Shown: piece by piece, positions 8,279 to 16,820 of the stretch | Layout: each line of letters opens with the position of its first letter | Position numbering within the stretch: position 1 is the first letter of the stretch | Source: Poritiphilus flavus | GTDB taxonomy: Bacteria; Bacteroidota; Bacteroidia; Flavobacteriales; Flavobacteriaceae | DNA length: 64,000 bases | Direction: 5' to 3' | Assembly: GCF_009901585.1 (NCBI RefSeq) | Contig: NZ_WXYO01000002.1 | Location: forward strand, 404,769-468,768 | Program-made: the position numbers and the translations under genes | Notes under the pieces: generated by a model | Seen by the model: only the letters and a program-made list of their open reading frames with translations | Databases searched by the model: none | What the model was told of the DNA's origin: nothing

Positions 8279-9545
8279 TGTTCTCAGCTCCTTTTTTGCC
8301 ATAATCAGGCGGATATTTAATGTATTTCAGCAAAATAATTGAGGGTAAGGCTGCGAGTACAACCCAGATAAAAAAGCCATCGTAACCCAGCCATTCCTGG
8401 ACAAAACCGCTAATCAGGCCGGGTAGCATCATGCCCAGAGCCATAAAACCTGTCGCCAGGGCATAGTGCGAAGTTTTTGAGACCCCTTCAGCTATATAGA
8501 TCAGGAAAACCATAAAACCGGCAATGGCAAAACCGTAACCGAATTGTTCGAGAACTACCGTAGTTACCACAGCTGCAATATGCGAGGTTTTGGTAATCGC
8601 GAGAAAAGCGTAAAAGGCATTTGGGATATTGAGCGAAAGCACCATTGGAAACATCCACTTTTTTAGCCCGTCCCGGGATATTAGTATTCCGCCAAGTATG
8701 CCACCAACTGTGAGCATAATTACCCCAATGGTACCATAAATTGTCCCTACCTCTGCCGTGCTGTAACCCAGGCCTCCTACGGCCGGATCATCCAGGAGAA
8801 ATGGGGAAGCCATCTTGACCAATTGGGATTCCCCCAGCCGGAAAAACAGCACAAAAGTAAGGGCCATTCCCATTCCGGGTTTCTTAAAGAAACTGATAAA
8901 CACCTCCATAAAACCTGAAGGTTTTTCCAATTTGATGCCTTCGGAGCTTTCGTATTTGGGAGTCACAAAAAAATTGGCCAGCGTTAGGGAGAACATTAGC
9001 AATGCGGCACAGATCATGGTTATGGACCACGCCTTAGTGTTGTCGCCATAATGGTTTTCCAGAAAACCCGCCAGAATAACCAACAATCCCTGGCCGGTTA
9101 CATTGGCAAGTTTGTAGAAAGTGCTTCGGACTCCTACAAAAAAAGATTGTTTCTCCTGGGTAAGCCCTATCATATAATATCCGTCCGCGGCCACATCGTT
9201 GGTGGCAGAAGCGAAGGCCGCCATCCAGAAGCAGGCGAGGGTGGTTACAAAAAAGATATTGGTAGGTAAAAACAGACCTATCCCAAGAAATGAAATTGAA
9301 ACCAATAGCTGCATGAGCAGGAACCACTTTCGTTTGGTCCAGATCAGTTCCATAAATGGACTCCAAAGCGGTTTTATTACCCAGGGAAGGTACAGCCAGC
9401 TGGTATATAACCCGATGTCCGCGTTGCTGACACCCAGTTTTTTGTACATGATCACAGAAACGGTAACAACCATTACGTAGGGGAGACCCTGGGTGAAATA
9501 CAGCACAGGTACCCATGCCCATGCCCATTTGTTTTTCTGTATCAT
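8271..9545 (-). CDS. ampG: AmpG-type muropeptide permease (MFS)
   Basis: 424 residues with about 12 hydrophobic segments. The start WAWVPVLYFTQGLPYVMV and the following YTSWLYLPWVIKPLWSP block are typical of AmpG-like major facilitator permeases, as is ASATNDVAADGYY. AmpG imports GlcNAc-anhydroMurNAc muropeptides across the inner membrane. It overlaps the GHL10 gene upstream by 4 bp and the nagZ-like gene downstream, so the operon is translationally coupled. No SusCD-type outer membrane step is present here. Confidence 0.92.
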   Translation of the reverse strand: MIQKNKWAWAWVPVLYFTQGLPYVMVVTVSVIMYKKLGVSNADIGLYTSWLYLPWVIKPLWSPFMELIWTKRKWFLLMQLLVSISFLGIGLFLPTNIFFVTTLACFWMAAFASATNDVAADGYYMIGLTQEKQSFFVGVRSTFYKLANVTGQGLLVILAGFLENHYGDNTKAWSITMICAALLMFSLTLANFFVTPKYESSEGIKLEKPSGFMEVFISFFKKPGMGMALTFVLFFRLGESQLVKMASPFLLDDPAVGGLGYSTAEVGTIYGTIGVIMLTVGGILGGILISRDGLKKWMFPMVLSLNIPNAFYAFLAITKTSHIAAVVTTVVLEQFGYGFAIAGFMVFLIYIAEGVSKTSHYALATGFMALGMMLPGLISGFVQEWLGYDGFFIWVVLAALPSIILLKYIKYPPDYGKKGAENNA

Positions 9546-11119
9546 ATCCGCGTTTCGTTTAAATGTAGTACAATTGATTTGGTTTCAGTTCTATAGCGAT
9601 CCAGGAAGGTGACAGCAATCGCGCCTTTTTTGGCAATCAGTTTTTTTCCAAGATTGAATACGGAGCGGCCATTGAGATGTATTTTGGCAATCAGTTGATT
9701 CATATCGGTGGTGTCTAGCTGTTCCGGTTTTCGGGTAGCATAAACGAGTGCATACTGATACTGATCCGGTGCGTGGAGTTCAAATGAAAGTTGATAGAAA
9801 TTCGAGGCTTCCTTTTGGCTCAGAAATTCAGGCTGTGCGTTTAGCAATTCACCCTTTTGGTGGGAGGCAGGCGTTAAGGCAGTCTTTTGGTAAAGCCGTT
9901 TTTGGATATGCTTAACCACATCCTCTTTTCCGGATAGCAGTGATTTTGCACTAAAAAAGGCGTTCCCCTGCACTTCGGGAAGGCTTCGCGCAAATTCCAG
10001 TTGTTTCGGGAGCTCTTTTTTCCTCTTCCAGGCCTTATCGCTGTTATTCCTGATCTTATATGCCCCGTTTCCAATGTATAAATTCGTGTGTTTAACCTTC
10101 GCACTCCACCAGTTTACCAGTTTTCGATGTGAGGCTACTTCCAGGTCCATACTCCAATAGAGCTGAGGGATAAGATAGTCTATCCATCCCTTTTCCATCC
10201 AAACCAAGGGGTCCGCATACAGATCCTCAAAAGTGGTCTGCCCTGCCCTGGTATCTGAGCCATTGGGGTCAGTTGAATTGTTCTTCCACACCCCAAAAGG
10301 ACTTATGCCGAATTGCACCCAGGGTTTGTGCGATTTAATACTGCGATGGGCCTGTGCTATCAGAGAATCTACATTACTTCTTCTCCAGTCTTCCAGATCC
10401 TGATTCGGATCGGCATATGCTTCAAAACTTTGTTGATCGTCAAAGTTTTCACCCTGAATTCTGTAGGGGTAAAAGTAGTCGTCAAAATGGATGGCATCAA
10501 TATCGTAACGGGCAGTCACTTCGGCAATTACCTCGACCAACTTTTGACGAACTTCAGGAAGTCCGGGATTGTAGTAGTATTTCTTCCCATACTTTATCAT
10601 CCAGTCCGGGTGCAGAAAATAGTCGTGATCCTGGGCCAGCACTTCCGTTTTAAGATCAAATGTAGCCCTGTATGGATTTAGCCAGGCGTGGAATTCGAAA
10701 CCGTACTCATGGGCTCTGGCGATCATCCATTTCAAGGGATCTTCATCGGCAGCTGGGGCTTCACCCTCCTTTCCTGTAAGAAATCGGGACCAAGGAGCCA
10801 GATCCGAAGGATACAGGGCATCACCGGCAGTGCGTATCTGCACGATCACGGTGTTAAAATTCAGGTCTTTATAGAATTTTAGAAGGTTTAAATAGTCTTT
10901 TTTTTGTTTCTCCCAGGAGTCTGTACCCCTTGCAGGCCAATCGATGTTTACTACCGTAGCGATCCAGACGCCCCTGAATTCCGTTTTTGGTGATGGTAAA
11001 CCTGGTTTTAGCACCTTACATGAACTGAAAAGAAGGACGAAAGCAAGAAGAAGTGTACCAATAGAACGGATGCGGGAAGTTGGTTGATACTTAATGCCGT
11101 CTAAGGAGGAGTCTTCCAA
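9542..11119 (-). CDS. GHL10-family glycoside hydrolase, lipoprotein
   Basis: 525 residues. An N-terminal hydrophobic stretch ends in LLFSSC, a lipobox, near residue 34. The mature part opens with EFRGVWIATVVNIDWPARG, the signature of the DUF187/GHL10 family (YngK, DigH/YddW), followed by the barrel segments VIVQIRTAGDALY and IDAIHFDDYFYPY with an acidic pair. E. coli DigH cleaves denuded peptidoglycan glycans (family knowledge), which suits a gene sitting between ampG and amino-sugar genes. The C-terminal 100 residues resemble an immunoglobulin-like or fibronectin-like domain. Substrate here is inferred, not shown. Confidence 0.85.
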   Translation of the reverse strand: MEDSSLDGIKYQPTSRIRSIGTLLLAFVLLFSSCKVLKPGLPSPKTEFRGVWIATVVNIDWPARGTDSWEKQKKDYLNLLKFYKDLNFNTVIVQIRTAGDALYPSDLAPWSRFLTGKEGEAPAADEDPLKWMIARAHEYGFEFHAWLNPYRATFDLKTEVLAQDHDYFLHPDWMIKYGKKYYYNPGLPEVRQKLVEVIAEVTARYDIDAIHFDDYFYPYRIQGENFDDQQSFEAYADPNQDLEDWRRSNVDSLIAQAHRSIKSHKPWVQFGISPFGVWKNNSTDPNGSDTRAGQTTFEDLYADPLVWMEKGWIDYLIPQLYWSMDLEVASHRKLVNWWSAKVKHTNLYIGNGAYKIRNNSDKAWKRKKELPKQLEFARSLPEVQGNAFFSAKSLLSGKEDVVKHIQKRLYQKTALTPASHQKGELLNAQPEFLSQKEASNFYQLSFELHAPDQYQYALVYATRKPEQLDTTDMNQLIAKIHLNGRSVFNLGKKLIAKKGAIAVTFLDRYRTETKSIVLHLNETRI

Positions 11120-11210
11120 TGGTTATGGTTATTTGTCTGCTAAGTTAAGAAATCCCATTGCAGCTTGGTTTGCAGTGGATGGTCATTTGGAAAATTGCCT
11201 TCAGCCTTTT

Positions 11211-11247
11211 CGAGGGTCTCGCCCGTTTGGAAACGAGCGGACTCTCG
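11211..11247. repeat. Long imperfect hairpin between nagB and GHL10 genes
   Basis: CGAGGGTCTCGCCCGTTT and the facing AAACGAGCGGACTCTCG pair over most of their length with a 2-base loop. There is no T tract on either side, so it does not look like a simple terminator; it may be an RNA-processing or repeat element within the operon. Confidence 0.55.
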
Positions 11248-11293
11248 ATATTACAAGGAGTATCTTCCTTTGGCTATTCAAATAATGCGATAC

Positions 11294-13243
11294 TTAGGGT
11301 CTGTTGAATTTGTAGCGTACAAAGCCCTCCATGGCCTCGTATTCTGCCATTCCCAGGGCATTGTATTTGCGTGCGGTTTCCGTGTTTCGCTGTTCGGCAC
11401 GTTGCCAGAATTCCCTTTCGTCATTTCCCGGGAACATAGCACTGTCTTTCTGAGATTGATGCTTGAAAATTGCATTTTTTTTGCGGTTCATGTCTTTAGG
11501 GCCTATTGGCACAGTCATTTCCATATCCGCAATGTCCCATTCCTGCCATGCCCCGCGGTACAACCATACATAACAGTCGTTGATCCAGTCCGATCCTTCG
11601 CGAACGAGACGGTCTATGGCCGCATAGATGATCTGCAAACATACCCTGTGAGTTCCGTGTGGGTCTGAAAGGTCTCCGGCAGCGAATATCTGATGTGGTT
11701 TTACTTTTTGGAGCAGGTCATAGGTAATCTGTACATCTTCTTCGGAAAAGGGATTTTTCTTCACGGTCCCTGTTTCGTAGAATGGGAGGTTCTGGAAGTG
11801 AGCGTTATTTTCATCTACACCACAGTAGCGACAGGCAGCAAGGGCTTCTCCTTTTCGGATCAGGCCTTTGATATTCTGAATTTCAGGGCTGTCTACCTGC
11901 CCGGGTTTTTTGGCGCTTAGGAATGCCCTTACTTCCAGGAACTTTTTGCGCAATTCCTCGTCTTCTGCCTGGATGTCCGTGGCAAAATCCAGAAAGCGGA
12001 TAACTTCGTCGTCAAACACCGCAATATTTCCTGAGGTTTGGTAGGCGACATGAACTTCATGTCCCTGATCCACAAGTCTGAGTAGTGTTCCTCCCATAGA
12101 GATCACGTCGTCATCCGGGTGTGGGCTGAAGATCAGCGAAGTCTTTGGGTAGGGATCTTTGCGTTCCGGACGCTGACTGTCGTCCGCATTGGGTTTTCCA
12201 CCGGGCCATCCGGTAATTGTTCTTTGCAATTGGTTGAATACGATAAGGTTGATATGTTCCGCTGAACCTACCTCTGCGATCAGGTTACCCATTCCGTATT
12301 CGTTGTAATCTTCATTGGTGAGTTTTAGAATAGCTTTGTTGAGCTTTTCGGAAAGCCATAGGGTGGCTCGTTTGATGAGTTTTTCATTCCAATCGCATTC
12401 GCTTACTAACCAGGGAGTGCTTATCCTTGTGAGCTCGGAGGCGGCTGCCTCATCCAGTATGAAATCGCAATTCTGGTGGTTTTGCAGAAAGGTGGCCGGA
12501 ACGGATTCACGTATACTGCCTTCAACAGCTTCATTGATGATCATGGCCTTACCTTCTCCCCAGGCCATTAAGATGATGCGTTTAGCGGATAGAATGGTAC
12601 CTACACCCATGGTGATGGCCCTGGTGGGTACATTTTCGAGTCCAAAAAAGTCGCTGGCGGCATCAAGGCGAGTAACCCGATCGAGCCTCACTAATCTGGT
12701 CTTACTGATTAAGGAAGAGCCGGGCTCGTTGAATCCGATATGACCGGTTCTACCGATTCCCAGGACCTGGATATCTATTCCGCCTGCATCTTTGATCTTT
12801 TTTTCAAAGTCTTCACAGAATTCACGGACGTCCTCTTTATCTAATGTTCCGTCAGGGATATTTACATTTTCTTTTTTGATGTCTATATGATCGAAGAGGT
12901 GTTCGTTCATAAAGCGTACATAACTGTGGATGGAATCCGGTTCCATCGGGAAGTACTCATCCAGGTTGAAGGTTATCACGTTCTTAAAGCTCAGGCCCTC
13001 CTCTTTGTGGAATTTTACCAGGAAATCGTAGACTTTGGTAGGGGTGGAGCCGGTTGCTAATCCTAAAACTGCCATTTTTCCTTGCTTTTGTCTTTGCCTG
13101 ATCAGATCGGCAATTTCATTGGCCACGAAAAATGATGCGTTTTGTGAACTGTCGTGCACATAGGTGTTGATCTTTTCAAACTTGCGGGATTCTTCATCCC
13201 TTGGGAAGCTTGCGGTTGTTGGTTTTGTTGATGTTTCAGCCAT
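11294..13243 (-). CDS. nagB: NagB glucosamine-6-phosphate deaminase fused to a PIG-L/LmbE domain
   Basis: 649 residues in two parts. Residues about 20-275 are NagB-like: LGLATGSTPTKVY, FNLDEYFPM and GIGRTGHIGFNEPGS with the catalytic Asp/His region. Residues about 375-630 are a PIG-L/LmbE deacetylase-type domain with the zinc motif PHPDDD and a later HGTH. NagB converts glucosamine-6-phosphate to fructose-6-phosphate and ammonia; the PIG-L part would suit deacetylation of an N-acetylated sugar, joining two steps of GlcNAc use in one chain. No separate nagA is seen in the window, which fits that reading (inference). A -7 element and putative operators lie upstream. Confidence 0.9.
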   Translation of the reverse strand: MAETSTKPTTASFPRDEESRKFEKINTYVHDSSQNASFFVANEIADLIRQRQKQGKMAVLGLATGSTPTKVYDFLVKFHKEEGLSFKNVITFNLDEYFPMEPDSIHSYVRFMNEHLFDHIDIKKENVNIPDGTLDKEDVREFCEDFEKKIKDAGGIDIQVLGIGRTGHIGFNEPGSSLISKTRLVRLDRVTRLDAASDFFGLENVPTRAITMGVGTILSAKRIILMAWGEGKAMIINEAVEGSIRESVPATFLQNHQNCDFILDEAAASELTRISTPWLVSECDWNEKLIKRATLWLSEKLNKAILKLTNEDYNEYGMGNLIAEVGSAEHINLIVFNQLQRTITGWPGGKPNADDSQRPERKDPYPKTSLIFSPHPDDDVISMGGTLLRLVDQGHEVHVAYQTSGNIAVFDDEVIRFLDFATDIQAEDEELRKKFLEVRAFLSAKKPGQVDSPEIQNIKGLIRKGEALAACRYCGVDENNAHFQNLPFYETGTVKKNPFSEEDVQITYDLLQKVKPHQIFAAGDLSDPHGTHRVCLQIIYAAIDRLVREGSDWINDCYVWLYRGAWQEWDIADMEMTVPIGPKDMNRKKNAIFKHQSQKDSAMFPGNDEREFWQRAEQRNTETARKYNALGMAEYEAMEGFVRYKFNRP

Positions 13244-13274
13244 TTTTATCTAATGATTTAACCTTAGTGAACTA

Positions 13275-13282
13275 CAAAGGTA
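13275..13282 (-). promoter_or_regulatory. -7 element of the nagB-PIG-L promoter
   Basis: The minus strand reads TACCTTTG, an exact TAnnTTTG match 32 bases ahead of the start codon. The expected -33 position falls in the direct repeats at 13298-13330, which suggests the regulator competes with or recruits RNA polymerase there. Confidence 0.5.
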
Positions 13283-13297
13283 CGAATTAAATTTCAT

Positions 13298-13379
13298 TTT
13301 TGCTGTTTTTTGCCGTTTATTTTGCTGTTTAATGCTTTTTTAACATTAAATTAATCTTGAAACAACAAAAAACAGCATT
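13298..13379. promoter_or_regulatory. Operator-like repeats shared by nagB and deoR promoters
   Basis: Three direct copies of TTTTGCYGTTT start at 13298, 13308 and 13320, roughly one helical turn apart, and an inverted copy (AAAACAGCATT) lies at 13369-13379. They occupy the gap between two divergent -7 elements. DeoR-family regulators often bind direct repeats next to their own genes, so these are good candidates for the sites of the regulator encoded at 13419. Confidence 0.5.
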
Positions 13380-13392
13380 AGAAAGATTTCTT

Positions 13393-13400
13393 TATCTTTG
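13393..13400 (+). promoter_or_regulatory. -7 element of the deoR-murQ promoter
   Basis: TATCTTTG matches TAnnTTTG and ends 18 bases before the deoR-type start codon. No TTTG box is seen at 17-23 bp upstream; the inverted operator copy lies just before it. Confidence 0.5.
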
Positions 13401-13418
13401 CCCTGAAAACCAAATTTT

Positions 13419-14168
13419 ATGTTGAAAGAAGAGCGACAAAATGCTATTCTAAATGAAGTTGCCCTGCATAATAGAGTGTTATTGACAGACCTTGCCGAAA
13501 TGCTGGATGTCTCCATAGACACGGCCCGGAGAGACGTAAAGGAGCTGGACGCGGAGAATAAATTGCGGAAAGTGCATGGGGGAGCTATTTCATTGGGATT
13601 TACCGGCCCAACAGCATCAAACAACAATACTTATGCGCTGGAAGAAAAGATCAGCATTGCAAAAAAAGCGCTTAGCCTCCTAAAAGAAGGTAGTGTGGTT
13701 TTTATAGATGGCGGAACGACCTGCCTGGAACTGGCACGACTGATCCCGGAGTCTCTTCAACTGACCTGTTTTACCCTGAGCCTGCCTGTAGCCTTACAAC
13801 TGCTGACAAAACCCAATGTGGAAGTGATCCTTATAGGAGGGCGTATAGCCAGAGAAGCCCAGATCGCTACGGGTTCCAGTGCGGTTCATGCGCTTTCGGA
13901 GATCCGCGTAGACTATGGTTTTATCGGTACAGGCTATGTAGATGCTTTGCACGGACTTACCGAGTTCGACTGGGACATCGTACAGGTAAAAAAAGCCGTG
14001 ATACAAGCATCAAAAAAGGCGGTACTACTATGTATCTCTGAAAAGCTTAACTCCCAACATCGCTATAAAACCTGCAATATCAGTGCAATTAACACTATGA
14101 TCACTGAGCTTGACCCAAATAATAATTTATTGAACCCTTTTAGAGAACACGAAATACATCTTCTTTAG
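13419..14168 (+). CDS. DeoR/GlpR-family transcriptional regulator
   Basis: 249 residues, typical length. Residues 3-57 form the DeoR winged helix-turn-helix (LTDLAEMLDVSIDTARRDVKELDAENKLRKVHGGA), and the rest is the DeoRC sensor fold with the substrate-binding DGGTTCLELARLIP segment and the later IGTGYVD block. Such regulators answer to phosphorylated sugars. It sits two bases upstream of murQ and divergent from nagB-PIG-L, so MurNAc-6-phosphate or GlcN-6-phosphate are plausible effectors (inference). Confidence 0.92.
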   Translation: MLKEERQNAILNEVALHNRVLLTDLAEMLDVSIDTARRDVKELDAENKLRKVHGGAISLGFTGPTASNNNTYALEEKISIAKKALSLLKEGSVVFIDGGTTCLELARLIPESLQLTCFTLSLPVALQLLTKPNVEVILIGGRIAREAQIATGSSAVHALSEIRVDYGFIGTGYVDALHGLTEFDWDIVQVKKAVIQASKKAVLLCISEKLNSQHRYKTCNISAINTMITELDPNNNLLNPFREHEIHLL

Positions 14169-14170
14169 AC

Positions 14171-15001
14171 ATGTCAGATTATACAAAAATCACCGAAACA
14201 CCTTCGAATTATGATGGCCTGGAGCTTATGGATACTCAGGCCATTTTGGAGAATATGAACCGAGAGGATCAAAAAGTTGCCCTGGCGGTGCAGCAGGCGA
14301 TCCCACAGATCACCAAACTTGTGGATGCCATTGTACCGCGATTTCTTGACGGGGGAAGACTCTTTTATATTGGTGCCGGCACAAGCGGAAGGTTGGGTAT
14401 CCTCGATGCGTCGGAGATCCCACCTACCTATGGCCTACCTCATGAACGCGTTATTGGCCTGATAGCCGGGGGTGATATAGCTATAAGAAAATCAGTGGAA
14501 CATGCGGAAGACGATACTACCCAGGCATGGAAAGATCTCATGGAGCATCAGATGACGGAAAACGATACGGTTGTCGGAATAGCTGCTTCCGGAACTACTC
14601 CCTATGTGCTGGGAGGTATTAAGGATGCCCGTGCCAAAGGGCTTTTAACCGCTGGAATCACAAATAACCCGGGATCTCCCCTTGCCGGTTTGGCCGAGAT
14701 CCCGATTGAGATCAACGTAGGGCCGGAGTTTGTCACCGGGAGTACACGAATGAAAAGCGGAACCTCCCAAAAGTTGGCCCTCAACATGATATCAACTGCC
14801 CTTATGATACGGATTGGGCGGGTAAAGGGCAACAAAATGGTAAACATGCAACTGAGCAATAACAAGCTGGTAGACCGCGGAACCCGTTATGTTATGGAAG
14901 GACTTCAGGTGGATTATGAAAAAGCTCAGGCCATCCTAAAAGAGCATGGTTCGGTAAAAAAGGCCCTGGAGGCTATGCGAGAGGGGGGCAGTGAGCAGTA
15001 A
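14171..15001 (+). CDS. murQ: N-acetylmuramic acid 6-phosphate etherase
   Basis: 276 residues. The SIS-domain signature GAGTSGRLGILDASEIPPTYG near residue 58, TPYVLGGI and the C-terminal MKSGTSQKLALNMISTALMI block are diagnostic of MurQ. It cleaves the lactyl ether of MurNAc-6-phosphate to GlcNAc-6-phosphate and lactate, and so completes the route begun by ampG, nagZ and anmK across the divergent promoter. It follows the DeoR gene by two bases. Confidence 0.96.
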   Translation: MSDYTKITETPSNYDGLELMDTQAILENMNREDQKVALAVQQAIPQITKLVDAIVPRFLDGGRLFYIGAGTSGRLGILDASEIPPTYGLPHERVIGLIAGGDIAIRKSVEHAEDDTTQAWKDLMEHQMTENDTVVGIAASGTTPYVLGGIKDARAKGLLTAGITNNPGSPLAGLAEIPIEINVGPEFVTGSTRMKSGTSQKLALNMISTALMIRIGRVKGNKMVNMQLSNNKLVDRGTRYVMEGLQVDYEKAQAILKEHGSVKKALEAMREGGSEQ

Positions 15002-15011
15002 TCAGTGAACA

Positions 15012-15266
15012 GCCCTCCTTCGCTAAAGCTACGGAGGATGAAATCAGTTTGCAAATGACGGTAAACGGTGTCAGTTCGAGCGTCCGCCCGGCCAAGGCGT
15101 TCGGACGGGCAGTCGAGACCTAGCCGGTCGGTAGGCAGTGAACAGTAAACAGCCCTCCTTCGCTAAAGCTACGGAGGATGAAATCAGTGGGCAGTGAGCA
15201 GTAAACAGTAATCAGTGAACAGTAATCAGTGAACAGCCCTCCTTCGCTAAAGCTACGGAGGATGAA
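15012..15266. repeat. Hairpin repeats and CAGTGAACAGTAA units after murQ
   Basis: A 31-bp hairpin element (CCCTCCTTCGCTAAAGCTAC plus GGAGGATGAA) occurs at 15012, 15152 and 15236. Between copies lie short degenerate units of CAGTGAACAGTAAT. At about 15078-15121 is a member of the palindrome family seen beside the GIY-YIG gene (GTCAGTTCGAGCG ... GCAGTCGAGACC), split by a 26-bp self-complementary insert. No coding potential was seen. Confidence 0.8.
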
Positions 15267-15289
15267 TAAGTGAACAGTTGGCAGTGAAC

Positions 15290-15500
15290 AGTACTCCATC
15301 TAATTGTCTAGCAGTCTATCCATCTAATCATCCACCAGTCTTATCATCCAACCATCCAATCGTCTATCCATCTAATCGTCCATCAGTCTATTCATCTAAC
15401 CGTCCAACAATCTAATCATCTAATCATCCAACCGTCCACCAGTCTATCCGTCTAACCGTCCAACAATCTAATCATCCAACCGTCCATCAATCCAACTTCA
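15290..15500 (+). repeat. Low-complexity CATCTAATCGTCCA repeats
   Basis: About 200 bp of degenerate short units such as CCATCTAATC, CGTCCATCAGTC and CATCTAACCGTCC. The units vary in length and order, without the fixed repeat and spacer lengths of a CRISPR array. No gene is present between murQ and the dehydrogenase. Confidence 0.8.
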
Positions 15501-15553
15501 GTAGGAAAAAAGGCGATCCTTGTGAAGACCTTATAGAGTTAAAGAAATAGCTA

Positions 15554-16684
15554 TTAATTACTACTTGTATTTGGGCTCAGGCGGTAGATACCTTTACCTT
15601 CTACGGCAACATAGATCAATCCGTCCGGTCCCTGACGTACATTCCTCACCCTGCCTATACCGTCCATCAGTTTTTCCCTGTAGGTGACCTTATTATCTTC
15701 CAGTTCTAGCCTTTCCAGATATTGAAAAGCCAGGGAACCCACAAGAAGGTTTCCCTTCCAGTCTGGAAACTTATTAGAATTCACAAAGGTCATACCGCTT
15801 GGTCCTATAGAGGGTACCCAATAGTAAACGGGTTGTTCCATACCTTCTTTTTCAGTGATATCCGTAATAGGGGTTCCGCTGTAATTGATGCCGTAGGTGA
15901 TCACCGGCCAGCCGTAATTCACGCCTTTCTGTACAATATTGATCTCATCTCCGCCCCTGGGACCGTGTTCGTGGATCCAAATCGCCCCGGTGACCGGGTT
16001 TTTGGCCATTCCCTGAGGATTTCTGTTCCCGTAAGTGTAGGCAGCTTCTACCGCACCCTGAGTACCTACGAATGGGTTGTCTTCAGGAATTCGGCCATCG
16101 TCGTGAATTCTGTAGATCTTACCCCCGTTCCGGCGAATATTCTGTGGATTTTCATCCCTTGATCCACGGTCTCCAATAGAAAAGTACAGGTATCCATTAT
16201 TGTCAAATTCCAGTCGGGATCCAAAATGTTGTCCTTTGGTAGTATTTGGTGAAGCTTTATAGAGTAACTCCTTGTTTGTCAATGAGTTATTATTCAGTTT
16301 GGCTCTCATTATAGCCGTATTTCCCCCACTTCCCGATCCTTCCTCCGAGGAGTAAGAGAGATAGAGCCAGCCATTTGAGGCGTAATCGGGATGCAATTCG
16401 ATGTCCATAAGACCTCCCTGGCCTCTGTAATAGACCTCTGGAACATTGTTAATCATGATCTTTTCACCATCCTTAAAATGGATGATTTTCCCTGATTTTT
16501 CGGTGATCAGCATGCTGCCATCGGGTAAAAAGACCATACCCCAGGGGATTTCAAGGTCTTCTACGATGAGTTCGGATGAAAAATTGGTTTCTGTCGGGGT
16601 ATTTATGTCATTATCTGCCTTTTGAGCGCAGGAGAAGGTGGTCATTACAACGAAAAAGCAAAGAAAAATTATACTTTTTTCCAT
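15554..16684 (-). CDS. PQQ-dependent sugar dehydrogenase family lipoprotein
   Basis: About 376 residues from the ATG at 16684. A signal sequence ends in TTFSCAQ, a lipobox. The mature part is a six-bladed propeller of the glucose/sorbosone dehydrogenase family: LEIPWGMVFLPDGSMLITE, GQGGLMDIELHPDY, the GQHFGSRLEFDNNGYLYFSIGDRG block, NPQGMAKNP and the HEHGPRGGDEINI segment. E. coli YliI/Asd is the closest known type, a PQQ-dependent aldose dehydrogenase. Whether PQQ is made in this organism cannot be seen. It stands alone, between repeat-rich DNA and the divergent giant gene. Confidence 0.88.
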   Translation of the reverse strand: MEKSIIFLCFFVVMTTFSCAQKADNDINTPTETNFSSELIVEDLEIPWGMVFLPDGSMLITEKSGKIIHFKDGEKIMINNVPEVYYRGQGGLMDIELHPDYASNGWLYLSYSSEEGSGSGGNTAIMRAKLNNNSLTNKELLYKASPNTTKGQHFGSRLEFDNNGYLYFSIGDRGSRDENPQNIRRNGGKIYRIHDDGRIPEDNPFVGTQGAVEAAYTYGNRNPQGMAKNPVTGAIWIHEHGPRGGDEINIVQKGVNYGWPVITYGINYSGTPITDITEKEGMEQPVYYWVPSIGPSGMTFVNSNKFPDWKGNLLVGSLAFQYLERLELEDNKVTYREKLMDGIGRVRNVRQGPDGLIYVAVEGKGIYRLSPNTSSN

Positions 16685-16820
16685 TATCACACGTTAAAAT
16701 AATAATAATTAATGTAGGCTAACGCCTAAAGATAAAGAGAAAATATAAGTTTAAACAATTACGCTCTAGAATATCCTGATCCCAAATCAAGTGTATTCTT
16801 GCCATAACACGAATTAACCT

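Noticed and set aside
15290-15500. CRISPR array
   Set aside because: Units vary in length and order and have no constant spacers; this is low-complexity sequence.
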